Source: Paenibacillus pasadenensis
Lineage (GTDB): Bacteria; Bacillota; Bacilli; Paenibacillales; Paenibacillaceae
Length of the DNA: 64,000 bases
Reading direction: 5' to 3'
Assembly (NCBI RefSeq): GCF_023715725.1
Contig: NZ_JAMBOT010000009.1
Span: 1 to 64,000, forward strand
Of the stretch, positions 44,142-52,706 are shown one piece after another (position 1 is the first letter of the stretch; every line of letters starts with the position of its first letter). A model generated the notes under the pieces. The model did not search any database. It had not been told where the DNA came from and saw only the letters and a list, made by a program, of their open reading frames with translations. The position numbers and the translations under genes are program-made.

Positions 44142-44271
44142 AAAGTAAAGCCTCCCGATCTTCGTTAAATCAAGCATACTTGAATTTTTGTTGACTGCGC
44201 AAGTAGTTCGTGTTAATTTGATTGCGTAGGAAATAGTTGCTTGAACAATTATGTAGTGAGGAGGAACATTT

Positions 44272-45132
44272 TTGAACGGTTTGTTATTCGGACTTTTTTC
44301 GGCTTTTTCGTTTGGCACAGCTGACTTTTTTGCGGGTAGAGCAAGCAAAAATACAGGGGTTTTTTCGACCCTTTTTTACATGCAGGTCGTTGGCTTGATC
44401 TTTCTGACCTTAGCGGTGACTTGGTATGGGCAGTGGCATAACTTGAGTTCTATTCCGCATATAGCGGCAGCCGGCTTGTGGATGGCACTGGATCTAATCG
44501 GTATTCTGTTTCTTTATCAAGGTCTGGTTTCCGGCAAGTCCTCCGTTGTAGTCACGATTGCATCCAGTTTCTCGGTCTTCACCGTTGTTCTGGCCTTTGC
44601 ATTTGGAGAGCAGCTAAGCGCAGTAAAACTGGCAGCGATTGGACTGACGTTAATCGGCATTGTGCTTACAACCTTGGTTTTGTCCAAAAGAGGGGAGCGT
44701 AAATCCGGCCGAAAGCTGGAGAGCGGAGTGGTCTGGGCGATTTTGGCTGCTCTGTTTCTCGGTACGGCGTTTTTTGGGCTGCGCTATCCGCATGAGGCGT
44801 TAGGCGGTCTGGTAACCGTTTGGATCGGTCGCATGCAAGCCGTGATATTGCTCCCTGTTGTGTATGCCTGTTTCAAGAAGCGTGTAGTTCTTCCGGATAA
44901 AAAGAACGCAGGTTTGGTCGTCATCGTGGGTATTCTTGACGCACTAGCGCTTGTTTGTTACAACCTTGGACTTGGCTTGGAGGACACCTCTATTGTCATT
45001 ACCGCAACTTCCTTGTTTGCTGTTGTGACTCTGCTTTGGAGCGTGTTTGTCGGCGGTGAAAAACCTGCATGGAATCAGTGGGCGGGAATAGGTTGTACGT
45101 GCATAGGGATTTTTTTGATTTCTCAACTTTAA
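44272..45132 (+). CDS. EamA/DMT-family transporter
   Basis: A 286-residue membrane protein with about ten hydrophobic segments arranged as two EamA repeats (LFGLFSAFSFGTADFFAGRA begins the first, VWAILAALFLGTAFFGLRYP the second). DMT proteins export metabolites or drugs. Its divergence from marR suggests inducible efflux. TTG start at 44272 with GAGGAGG upstream. Confidence 0.85.
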   Translation: MNGLLFGLFSAFSFGTADFFAGRASKNTGVFSTLFYMQVVGLIFLTLAVTWYGQWHNLSSIPHIAAAGLWMALDLIGILFLYQGLVSGKSSVVVTIASSFSVFTVVLAFAFGEQLSAVKLAAIGLTLIGIVLTTLVLSKRGERKSGRKLESGVVWAILAALFLGTAFFGLRYPHEALGGLVTVWIGRMQAVILLPVVYACFKKRVVLPDKKNAGLVVIVGILDALALVCYNLGLGLEDTSIVITATSLFAVVTLLWSVFVGGEKPAWNQWAGIGCTCIGIFLISQL

Positions 45133-45159
45133 AAAAATTAGACCTAGAGGTGATTCGGT

Positions 45160-45795
45160 TTGAAATCGCTCCTGTATATTACAGCGAATCCGAAGAGTGA
45201 GGCAAATTCGACTAGTTTAACCGTGGGCCGCAGTTTAATAAACGAATATGTTGCCATACATTCTAATGCACCTGTTACCGAAATTGATGTTTACCGGCAG
45301 CATATTCCGCTCGTAGACGAACACTTTTTATCTGCACGGCAAAAAATCTCTTCCGGAGTAGAGCCGGTCGTGCTTCTCCCTAAGGAAAAAGACATTACAG
45401 ACCAAATTCATCAACTAACCTCACAGTTCATAGAAGCGGACGTATACGTTTTTGCCTTCCCTTTATGGAATTTCGGCGTTCCTCCTCTCTTGAAGGCCTA
45501 TGTGGACACCATCAAAGTTGCACGCAAAACGTTTCGTTACACACCGGATGGCCCGGAAGGGCTTTTGGAAAATAAAACAGCCGTTCTTATCCAATCAAGC
45601 GGAGATGTGTATTCATATGGGCCGTTAAAAGAATTTGAGCATGGCAGCAGATATTTAACTTCCGTCTTATCCTTCATCGGCGTGGACCGGATCGAAACGA
45701 TCTATATGGAGGGGATGGATAAAAACAAGGACGAAGCTCAGGAGAAAAAACATCAAGCCGTCACGAGAGCTGTTGAGCTGGCTTGGGCGCTTTAA
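45160..45795 (+). CDS. azoR: FMN-dependent NADH-azoreductase (AzoR type)
   Basis: A 211-residue flavodoxin-fold quinone/azo reductase. YITANPKSEANSTSLTVGRS binds FMN phosphate, and FAFPLWNFGVPPLLKAYVDT is the family signature. In bacteria it detoxifies quinones and electrophiles. TTG start with AGAGGTG 8 nt upstream. It lies 27 bp behind the EamA gene and may be in the same MarR-controlled operon, a common arrangement for MarR-type quinone sensors. Confidence 0.88.
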   Translation: MKSLLYITANPKSEANSTSLTVGRSLINEYVAIHSNAPVTEIDVYRQHIPLVDEHFLSARQKISSGVEPVVLLPKEKDITDQIHQLTSQFIEADVYVFAFPLWNFGVPPLLKAYVDTIKVARKTFRYTPDGPEGLLENKTAVLIQSSGDVYSYGPLKEFEHGSRYLTSVLSFIGVDRIETIYMEGMDKNKDEAQEKKHQAVTRAVELAWAL

Positions 45796-45875
45796 TTTTG
45801 CGACCTCTTCAAGCAGTCACACGGACTGGGTTTTTCTCCCTGTTAAAGTTAAACTAATTATAAGGAGGAGAATGA

Positions 45876-46373
45876 ATGCGAGCTAAAACAACTAATCTGC
45901 CCTCGTTTCAAGTGATAGGAATGAAAGTCGCAGCTACTGTGGAAGTATTTGAATCAGGCTTGGGCAAGGGCTTGTATCACAGGCTGCTTGAGCGCAAACA
46001 CGAAATTCCGCATCAAAAAAATGACCATGTCATTTTAATGCAGATTTATCCTCTGGATGATCATTTTGATGCCAAACAGGATGAATTCATTCATTTAATC
46101 GGTTATGAGGTGACGCAGGCCGCTTCAGTTCCTGCTGGCATGGCTCATCGGGAAATAGAAGCCTGCGAATATGTAGTTTGCACTCATGAGGGTGTGGAGT
46201 CGGATGTTCATTTAACGTACAGCTATTTATACGAATGTTGGCTGGAACAGCACGGACGCGCTCCCAAAGATTATGATTTTGAAATCTGGGATGAGCGTTA
46301 TGACCCCGAAAGTCCTGCTAATGAAATCGACATTTATGTTGCCTTGAGTGATCAGTCAGCAGGAACAAACTAA
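45876..46373 (+). CDS. GyrI-like / AraC-type effector-binding domain protein
   Basis: A 165-residue stand-alone effector-binding domain: LPSFQVIGMKVAATVEVF at the start, IGYEVTQAASVPAGMAHREI in the middle, and FEIWDERYDPESPANEIDIY at the end, the pattern of GyrI-like small-molecule-binding proteins. No DNA-binding domain. Probably binds an amphipathic compound. AAGGAGG precedes the ATG. Confidence 0.8.
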   Translation: MRAKTTNLPSFQVIGMKVAATVEVFESGLGKGLYHRLLERKHEIPHQKNDHVILMQIYPLDDHFDAKQDEFIHLIGYEVTQAASVPAGMAHREIEACEYVVCTHEGVESDVHLTYSYLYECWLEQHGRAPKDYDFEIWDERYDPESPANEIDIYVALSDQSAGTN

Positions 46374-46400
46374 AAAGAGACCTGCAACGGTCTCTTTTTT
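46372..46400 (+). terminator. terminator after the GyrI-like gene
   Basis: Stem AAAAAGAGACC / GGTCTCTTTTTT with loop TGCAAC. Confidence 0.9.
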
Positions 46401-46507
46401 AGCTAAAAGTTGTTTCAGACGTTTAAGCAAAAGACCAAACCCTCTGTTATAATAGAAGGATGAGGTCAATGGTGCTGTTGGCTATGAAGAAGGAGGGATG
46501 CACGGAT

Positions 46508-46732
46508 ATGAATGCATTCCAGGACTGGAATCAAAAAGTGAAAAAGACGTTTAACGCCACAAGCAATGAAGAGGTGTTAACGGTTACGGAAGCGGGCATT
46601 TTGTTAGGCCTTTCCAAAGATCAGATGAAATCCTTCACCGACAAAAGCAAGTTAACCAAAGTGCCCATCATGAGAAGTGTCCATAGATACCTCTTATTGA
46701 AGAGTGAGATCGATGAGTTAATAAAGAAATAA
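46508..46732 (+). CDS. small helix-turn-helix DNA-binding protein
   Basis: A 74-residue protein. EEVLTVTEAGILLGLSKDQM, a short loop, and HRYLLLKSEIDELIKK fit a MerR/excisionase-type HTH_17 domain. ATG 46508 has AGGAGGG at 46491-46497. A TATAAT box is at 46448-46453. It stands alone between two terminators. Target unknown; excisionase-like proteins often accompany mobile DNA, but no integrase is near. Confidence 0.7.
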   Translation: MNAFQDWNQKVKKTFNATSNEEVLTVTEAGILLGLSKDQMKSFTDKSKLTKVPIMRSVHRYLLLKSEIDELIKK

Positions 46733-46752
46733 AACCAAGTCGCCTTTGGAGC

Positions 46753-46775
46753 AAACACCGCTAGGTGTTTTTTTT
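46753..46775 (+). terminator. terminator of the small HTH gene
   Basis: Stem AAACACC / GGTGTTT with loop GCTA, then an eight-T run. Confidence 0.8.
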
Positions 46776-46846
46776 CATTTCATCGTTTTTTCTTGTCTTT
46801 TTTGCTCATTAAAGCAGTTAGGCAGGTATACCCAGCTTTAAGAATG

Positions 46847-46879
46847 ACCGCAGCCTCAATGAGGGGTTGCGGTTTTTTT
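46847..46879 (+). terminator. second terminator ahead of tetR
   Basis: Stem ACCGCAGCCTC / GAGGGGTTGCGGT with loop AAT, then seven T. No gene lies between this and the previous terminator. Confidence 0.75.
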
Positions 46880-46897
46880 GCTATTTCAGCCTTGTCA

Positions 46898-46923
46898 TTT
46901 TATTTATCGGTTGATAAAATAAA
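46898..46923 (+). promoter_or_regulatory. TetR operator, copy 1
   Basis: Imperfect palindrome with arms TTTATTTATC and GATAAAATAAA around GGTT. Same sequence as copy 2 except in the centre. Confidence 0.7.
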
Positions 46924-46932
46924 CAGGATCTC

Positions 46933-46957
46933 TTTATTTATCGCATGATAAAATAAA
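46933..46957 (+). promoter_or_regulatory. TetR operator, copy 2
   Basis: Palindrome with arms TTTATTTATC and GATAAAATAAA around GCAT, starting 34 bp after copy 1 (about three helical turns) and about 40 bp before the tetR start codon. Likely autoregulatory and controlling the downstream MMPL gene. Confidence 0.75.
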
Positions 46958-46995
46958 TGGAGGTGCCGTAATTTTAGAAGAAGGGATACCGGATT

Positions 46996-47625
46996 ATGGG
47001 ACGCCGAAAAAAACAAGCGCTTGATGAAGCAACGCGCTCAAAGATTATATCTACTGCGCATGACCTGTTTATGGAGCATGGCTACCGGTCGGTAACGACG
47101 CGCCAGATTGCCGACACCTGCGACCTGACGCAGCCTGCGATGTACCACTACTTTGCCGATAAAGAAGCTCTCTATACCGAGGTGCTGCGGACCGTTACGG
47201 AAGCTACAACAACCGTCATGGAAGGCCTCGTTGCAAGTGACGGCTCGGTGCGGGAGCGGTTGATTAAGGTTGTCGTTTATATTTTGCGGAACATGCCCGA
47301 CGACCTTAGCCAAATGGAACGGGACATCCGGCAGGAGCTTCGCCCGGAAAACCGGGAGCTGATAACGCAATGGTGGCGGAGGTGTTACTTGCTTCCCATC
47401 GCGTCTCTGTTTGAGGAGGGCCAGCGGAAGGGGCATTTGCGGGACGTCCGGCAGTCGGGGCTTGATCCGATTCCAAGCGCCTTTACGCTGCTGAGCATGA
47501 TTCAGCGTAAGCCAGGTATACCTGGCGGCGGTATTCCTGTGCCGATAGAGGCTCAGGCTGCGGGCACTGTTGATATTTTGCTTTACGGATTGGCCTCTGA
47601 TAAGGGCAGACAAGAAACTATCTAG
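46996..47625 (+). CDS. TetR/AcrR-family transcriptional regulator
   Basis: A 209-residue repressor. The N-terminal HTH reads HGYRSVTTRQIADTCDLTQP and YHYFADKEALY. The C-terminal ligand domain is unlike any I can name. It is followed 22 bp later by an MMPL exporter, a classic repressor-pump pair, and preceded by two palindromic operators. Confidence 0.88.
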   Translation: MGRRKKQALDEATRSKIISTAHDLFMEHGYRSVTTRQIADTCDLTQPAMYHYFADKEALYTEVLRTVTEATTTVMEGLVASDGSVRERLIKVVVYILRNMPDDLSQMERDIRQELRPENRELITQWWRRCYLLPIASLFEEGQRKGHLRDVRQSGLDPIPSAFTLLSMIQRKPGIPGGGIPVPIEAQAAGTVDILLYGLASDKGRQETI

Positions 47626-47647
47626 GATGAAGAAGGGAGTCTGGAGT

Positions 47648-49849
47648 ATGAACGGTTTAAAACGAATCGCGGATGCTGTGAGCGGCAGACGGGGGAAATG
47701 GATCACGCTTCTGCTTTGGATCGTCATCGTCGGTCTTGCTAACGCATTTCTTCCTTCATCAAACGAGTTCAAAAACGATACGGCGGCAAACCTTCCAAGC
47801 AACTCCCCGTCCGTTCAAGCGGATGCCTTAAATGAGCATAAAGGCATACCGGCCATTGTCGCCTGGCACAGAGCGGCGGGGCTTACCGATGAGGATTTGA
47901 GCCTTATCCAAGCCTTGTCCAAGCGGCTGGCCGAGCATCCGCTGCCCCATCAAACGGAGCTGCCGCCGCTGCATGAGATGCCTCTGCCGGGTATGAAAGC
48001 GATGATTTCCGAAGATGGTACGACCCTGCTGCAGACCGTCGTTTTTGATCAAAACGCTTCCTCCGATGAGCTGAAGATTAGTCTGGAGCAATTGGAGCAG
48101 GCCTCTGGCGGTATATTTTCATCTAAGCCTTTTGAAATGTCCTTGAAGGATGCGGAGCTTGGCGCCCGGATTACCGGACCTGCCGGCATAGGCGTAGATG
48201 CAACATCGTTGTTTAAGGCGGCTGACATTTCGCTTTTGATCGGAACTACGCTGCTTGTGCTTATTATTCTGCTGTTGATTTACCGCTCTCCGATTCTCGC
48301 ACTCATTCCGCTTGTCGCGGTTGGATTCGCCTATGGGCTGACAGGTCCGGTTCTGGGCTGGATGGCGGACAGAGGCTGGATTACATACGATTCGCAGAGC
48401 TTGGCCATTATGACGGTGCTTCTCTTCGGGGCGGGTACCGACTACTGCCTCTTTCTGATTGCCCGCTTCCGCAGCTTGCTGACTACAGAGCCGGATAAAA
48501 AACAAGCTCTGCTCCGAGCTCTGAGAGATACCGGTGGAGCGATTACGATGAGCGGTTTGACTGTTGTCATGTCCTTGCTGGCGCTGCTTCTGGCAAAATA
48601 CGGGGCTCTGCACCGATTCGCCGTACCGTTCAGCTTATCGATTCTGATTATGATGGTTGCAAGCCTCACGCTCGTGCCCGCCCTGCTGGCTATTTTCGGC
48701 CGAGCATCCTTCTATCCGTTTGTGCCGCGTACGCCGGAGATGGCAGCTGCGCGCGCTGCGCAAAAAAACAAGCCGTACCGGGCGGCCAGAAAACAATCCC
48801 AGTTTGGCATTCGTTTGGGAGAAGCCATCGTAAAGCGGCCGAAAAGGATCGCTATTTCAACGCTTATTCTGCTTGGTATTACGGCTGCCTTTTCATTTCA
48901 AATCAAATTTACGTACGACACGCTGTCTTCCTTCCCCGAGGATATGCCCTCCCGGGAAGGCTTCACGCTAATTGGCGAGCATTTCTCCGAGGGCAGTCTG
49001 GCGAAGGTTCAGATTCTGGCCAAAACCGGCGGCGCACAGCTTGCGCTTGATCAGAGGCTGGGGGAACTGGAACAGATCAGCAGCGTCTCCGAACCGGTTC
49101 CCAGTACAAGGGATTCGAGCATCGTATCCTACCAAGTCGAGCTTGCGATGAACCCGTATTCCATCGAGGCGCTTGATATGATTCCGGTTATCCGATCCGC
49201 TGCAGAACAGTCGCTTAAGGATGCGGGAATCTCCGATGCGGCGGACAAGGTGTGGATTGCGGGGGCTACCTCCGAGCAATATGATACGCGTCATGTAACC
49301 ATGCAGGATGCTTACCGGATCATCCCTGTTGTTATCATCATGATTGCCCTGCTCCTGCTTGTTTATCTGCGTTCATTTGTTGCCATGCTCTATCTGATGG
49401 GAACGGTCCTGCTTTCTTACTTCAGCGCTCTCGGCATTGGCTGGCTTGTGCTGCATCATTGGTTTGGAGCGGAGGCCATTCAGGGGCTTATTCCGCTGTA
49501 TGCCTTTGTGTTCCTGGTTGCGCTTGGCGAGGATTACAATATTTTTATGGTATCGAGCATTTGGAAAAAGAGCAAAACCATGCCGCTTAACCGGGCTATT
49601 GCGGAAGGCGTCGCGCAAACGGGAGGCGTCATTACTTCGGCCGGTTTAATTTTGGCAGGAACCTTTGCCGTTCTGGTGACGCTGCCGATTCAGGTGCTCG
49701 TCCAATTCGGCGTCGTGACTGCTATTGGCGTTCTGCTCGATACGTTTGTCGTCCGTTCCTTCCTTGTGCCTGCGCTTACCGTATGGATCGGCAAGCGGGT
49801 ATTCTGGCCTTCGAAGCAGGCTTCCGCAGCGGTTAAAGAAACCATGTAA
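47648..49849 (+). CDS. MMPL-family transporter (YdfJ-like)
   Basis: A 733-residue RND-superfamily protein with two MMPL halves. The first helix is WITLLLWIVIVGLANAFL, and a cluster of helices around 200-370 contains the conserved GAGTDYCLFLIARFR. The second cluster near 560-720 contains VALGEDYNIFMVSSIW. Extracytoplasmic loops lie between. Similar in size to B. subtilis YdfJ. Probably exports lipids or amphipathic toxins under TetR control. ATG 47648 has AAGGGAG about 9 nt upstream. Confidence 0.88.
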   Translation: MNGLKRIADAVSGRRGKWITLLLWIVIVGLANAFLPSSNEFKNDTAANLPSNSPSVQADALNEHKGIPAIVAWHRAAGLTDEDLSLIQALSKRLAEHPLPHQTELPPLHEMPLPGMKAMISEDGTTLLQTVVFDQNASSDELKISLEQLEQASGGIFSSKPFEMSLKDAELGARITGPAGIGVDATSLFKAADISLLIGTTLLVLIILLLIYRSPILALIPLVAVGFAYGLTGPVLGWMADRGWITYDSQSLAIMTVLLFGAGTDYCLFLIARFRSLLTTEPDKKQALLRALRDTGGAITMSGLTVVMSLLALLLAKYGALHRFAVPFSLSILIMMVASLTLVPALLAIFGRASFYPFVPRTPEMAAARAAQKNKPYRAARKQSQFGIRLGEAIVKRPKRIAISTLILLGITAAFSFQIKFTYDTLSSFPEDMPSREGFTLIGEHFSEGSLAKVQILAKTGGAQLALDQRLGELEQISSVSEPVPSTRDSSIVSYQVELAMNPYSIEALDMIPVIRSAAEQSLKDAGISDAADKVWIAGATSEQYDTRHVTMQDAYRIIPVVIIMIALLLLVYLRSFVAMLYLMGTVLLSYFSALGIGWLVLHHWFGAEAIQGLIPLYAFVFLVALGEDYNIFMVSSIWKKSKTMPLNRAIAEGVAQTGGVITSAGLILAGTFAVLVTLPIQVLVQFGVVTAIGVLLDTFVVRSFLVPALTVWIGKRVFWPSKQASAAVKETM

Positions 49850-49853
49850 ACAA

Positions 49854-49890
49854 AAAGACCGCAGCCTCTTTAAGGGGCTGTGGTCTTTGG
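49854..49890. terminator. bidirectional hairpin between the MMPL gene and cysK
   Basis: Stem AAAGACCGCAGCC / GGCTGTGGTCTTT (one G-U pair) with loop TCTTTAAGG. It lies between convergent genes. Confidence 0.65.
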
Positions 49891-49923
49891 CATGCTCTCT
49901 TTTCACAATCACCATTCACAAGG

Positions 49924-50847
49924 CTAGAAAAAAATCCCCATGCTCAAGTAGCGTTCGCCCGTATCCGGGGCGATGCACAGCACCCGTTTGCCGGGGCCGA
50001 GACGGCGGGCTTCCTGAAGCGCCGCCCAGAGGGTAGCGCCGGCGGAAGGGCCGACGAGGATGCCTTCGCGGGCGGCGAGATTACGCGTTGTTTGCACGGC
50101 ATCTTCGTCCTCCACCTGCACGATCTCGTCGTAAACGCTCGTATTGAGAATATCGGGCACGAAGCCGGGGCTGGTGCCGACGAGCTTATGGGGGCCAGGT
50201 TCGCCGCCGGAGAGAACCGGCGAGCCCTTAGGCTCAACGACGAGAACGCGGATACCCGGCAGCTTTTCCTTCAGCACTTCGCCGGTGCCGGTAATCGTGC
50301 CGCCTGTTCCCGAGGAGGCGACAAAGGCATCGAGACGGCCTTCCATCTGCTCGATGATCTCGAGAGCTGTCGTTGTGCGGTGAATGTCCGGGTTGGCTGG
50401 GTTTTCGAATTGCTGCGGGATGAAGCTGTTCGGAATTTGCGCGTTTAACTCCTGCGCTTTGCGGATTGCGCCGGGCATGCGTTCCGCTGCCGGCGTCAGC
50501 ACGACTTCCGCGCCGTAAGCCTTCAACAGGTTGATGCGCTCTTTGGTCATGTTATCGGGCATGATCAGAATCGCCTTGTAGCCTTTGGCTGCCGCATTCA
50601 TCGCCAGACCGATGCCGGTATTGCCGCTTGTAGGCTCAATAATCGTTGCGCCAGGCTGCAGACGGCCGTCCAGCTCGGCCTGGGCAATCAGGTTGTAAGC
50701 GGCGCGGTCTTTCACGCTGCCGCTCGGATTAAACATTTCAAGCTTGATGTACACCTCGGCATCGTTCGGGCCGACGAGACGATTAATGCGGACTGCCGGG
50801 GTGTCGCCAATCAATTCAATGACGCTGTTTACGATTTTTTTGCTCAT
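49924..50847 (-). CDS. cysK: cysteine synthase (O-acetylserine sulfhydrylase)
   Basis: A 307-residue PLP enzyme. The PLP Lys is in NPSGSVKDRAA, PTSGNTGIGLAM binds the substrate, and SSGTGGTITGTG binds the PLP phosphate. It converts O-acetylserine and sulfide to cysteine. It is the last gene of a minus-strand operon with a sulfonate-type ABC transporter, so it would fix the sulfur brought in. Confidence 0.94.
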   Translation of the reverse strand: MSKKIVNSVIELIGDTPAVRINRLVGPNDAEVYIKLEMFNPSGSVKDRAAYNLIAQAELDGRLQPGATIIEPTSGNTGIGLAMNAAAKGYKAILIMPDNMTKERINLLKAYGAEVVLTPAAERMPGAIRKAQELNAQIPNSFIPQQFENPANPDIHRTTTALEIIEQMEGRLDAFVASSGTGGTITGTGEVLKEKLPGIRVLVVEPKGSPVLSGGEPGPHKLVGTSPGFVPDILNTSVYDEIVQVEDEDAVQTTRNLAAREGILVGPSAGATLWAALQEARRLGPGKRVLCIAPDTGERYLSMGIFF

Positions 50848-50861
50848 TGCTTAAGTGCTCC

Positions 50862-51911
50862 TTACGATTCTTTCTTCACTTCTTCAAGCATGGAAAGGTC
50901 GACAAATTCGCTCAGGTCGAGGGTGTCGACCGTAATGTCTTTAATATAACCCGCTTCAATGGACACCTTCGCCATTTCTTCAATCGCTTCCGTGCTGAGA
51001 TCGGCAGTGATGTGGCAGCGGGACAGAGCGGCCTTAATCAGCTCGACGTCCATCGCTTTGCCCGTCAGCTCCTTGAGCTGGTTGTTGATTGAGGTATAAG
51101 CTTCGTCCGGCGACTTCTCAATGAAATCGATGGCTTGCAGGTTTGCCTTAATGGCGGCTTTAACCAGATCGCGATGCTCTTTAATAAATTTATCGCTCGC
51201 GACCATGATCGTCAGCGGGTAGTCGCCGTTGTTCGGCGGAATCTTGTTCCAGTCGACGAGGATGGAGCCGATGCCCTCTTGCTCCATTTGAGTTCCCCAC
51301 GGCTCTGGAATAAGAGTTGCGTCAATTTCCTTCTGGCGCATGGCAATAAGCGTGTCAGCAGGCGCGCGGGCGATGATCTGTACGCCCGTTGCATCGTCGG
51401 TTACTTTAAGGCCGGCCTGCTGGAGCAGCAGGCGCAGGGAAATTTCGTTTGTGCTGCCCTTGGTTGGAATCGCAACCGTTTTGCCAACGAGGTCCTTTAC
51501 ATCGGTAATTCCCGAATCCTTGCCAACGACGAGCACAGCGCCGCCATTGTTGGAGCCGGAAACGACGCGGAAGTTTTTCGATTTCACGTATTGGTTCGTG
51601 GACGGACCAGGACCGACCGTACCGAGGTCGATCTCTCCTGTAGCCAATGCGGTGGAAAATTCGGAGCCGTTATCGAATGAGAGAACTTCAATTTTTACGT
51701 TGTCGCCGAATTCTTTCTGGAAGTAGCCTTTATCCAGCGCAACATAACTTGGTGCGTGCGTAATGTTCTTGAACACGCCGAGACGGACGGTAATCGCATC
51801 TGTGGACGAGCCTTCGGACCCGCTCGGAGTCTCGCTGTTTTTGCCGCCGCAGGCGGACAGTACCGTCATGGCCAGAACCACGGATACAAGAGTGGTGATC
51901 AGCTTTTTCAT
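50862..51911 (-). CDS. ssuA: sulfonate/taurine-type ABC transporter substrate-binding lipoprotein
   Basis: A 349-residue lipoprotein with lipobox LSAC at residues 18-21 (signal MKKLITTLVSVVLAMTVLSA). The NMT1/SsuA-type fold is visible in VRLGVFKNITHAPSYVALDK, FSTALATGEIDLGTVGPGPS and IARAPADTLIAMRQKEIDAT. The family takes up aliphatic sulfonates, taurine or related compounds; neighbouring cysK favours a sulfur source. It lies 14 bp before cysK. Ligand identity is inferred only. Confidence 0.85.
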   Translation of the reverse strand: MKKLITTLVSVVLAMTVLSACGGKNSETPSGSEGSSTDAITVRLGVFKNITHAPSYVALDKGYFQKEFGDNVKIEVLSFDNGSEFSTALATGEIDLGTVGPGPSTNQYVKSKNFRVVSGSNNGGAVLVVGKDSGITDVKDLVGKTVAIPTKGSTNEISLRLLLQQAGLKVTDDATGVQIIARAPADTLIAMRQKEIDATLIPEPWGTQMEQEGIGSILVDWNKIPPNNGDYPLTIMVASDKFIKEHRDLVKAAIKANLQAIDFIEKSPDEAYTSINNQLKELTGKAMDVELIKAALSRCHITADLSTEAIEEMAKVSIEAGYIKDITVDTLDLSEFVDLSMLEEVKKES

Positions 51912-51938
51912 CTACTGTACCTCTTTCGTAAGTTAAAT

Positions 51939-52706
51939 TTATTTCTTGACGCCGGCTAAGCCGTAACGGACAAGGATTCTTTCCTCAAGCTTTTTGAAGC
52001 AGAAGTGGTCGGAGATCGTTCCAAGAATGCCGATGATGAACACGACCGACAGGATGAGCGCCGTATCGCCAAGATCGCGGCCGGCCTGCAGGTTCTGGCC
52101 AAGACCAACGCCTCTGGCAATGAGCTCGCCTGCGACCAGCGCACGCCAAGCAAATGCCCATGCCACCCGCACCCCGGTGATTAGATGAGGGAATGAAGCC
52201 GGAACCATGATTTGAAAAAACATGCGAAATCCCGTGCCGGTTCCCAGCGTTTGCGCTGCTTTAGTATAAATCGGAGGGATGTTAATAATACCGGTCCGGC
52301 TAGCCATTGCCATCGTCCAGGTAGCTCCTAGCGCAGTAATGAAAATAACCGAAGTGTCGCTGAGGCCGAACCAGATAATCGCGAACGGGAGCCAAGCGAT
52401 ACTTGGCACCGTCTGCAGAGCTACGACGAGGAAGCCGAGCGTTTCGTCCAGCCACCGGTAGCGGGCGAACAAAAAGCCGAGCACCGTGCCGACGGAGATT
52501 GAGATGACAAACGCCGTAAGCAGCCGCTTCATGCTCTGGTAGGTCGCTTCGAGCAGGTTGCCGTCAATGAATCCGTTATACAGCGTCTCAAAAGTCTGAA
52601 GCGCCGAAGGAAACTTCCAGGCCGGCCAGCCAATTAGTCTATATGCCGCTTCCCATGCCAGGATCAGAATCGCCAGGAACAGCGTCCTTCTTAAGGCTGT
52701 ACTCAT
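51939..52706 (-). CDS. ssuC: sulfonate-type ABC transporter permease
   Basis: A 255-residue BPD-type permease with about six transmembrane segments (LFLAILILAWEAAYRLI is the first). The cytoplasmic EAA-type loop is in FQIMVPASFPHLITGVRVAW. ATG 52706 has GGAGG 9 nt upstream, inside the end of the ATPase gene, giving a 68-bp overlap. Confidence 0.88.
   Translation of the reverse strand: MSTALRRTLFLAILILAWEAAYRLIGWPAWKFPSALQTFETLYNGFIDGNLLEATYQSMKRLLTAFVISISVGTVLGFLFARYRWLDETLGFLVVALQTVPSIAWLPFAIIWFGLSDTSVIFITALGATWTMAMASRTGIINIPPIYTKAAQTLGTGTGFRMFFQIMVPASFPHLITGVRVAWAFAWRALVAGELIARGVGLGQNLQAGRDLGDTALILSVVFIIGILGTISDHFCFKKLEERILVRYGLAGVKK

Noticed and set aside
44142..44348. 69-codon N-terminal extension of the MarR regulator
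   Set aside because: It runs through the divergent promoter region and into the EamA gene. The ATG at 44141 has a proper GGGAGG.
46500..46980. Prophage or integrative element around the small excisionase-like HTH gene
   Set aside because: No integrase, attachment-site repeat or phage genes nearby; the HTH gene is isolated.
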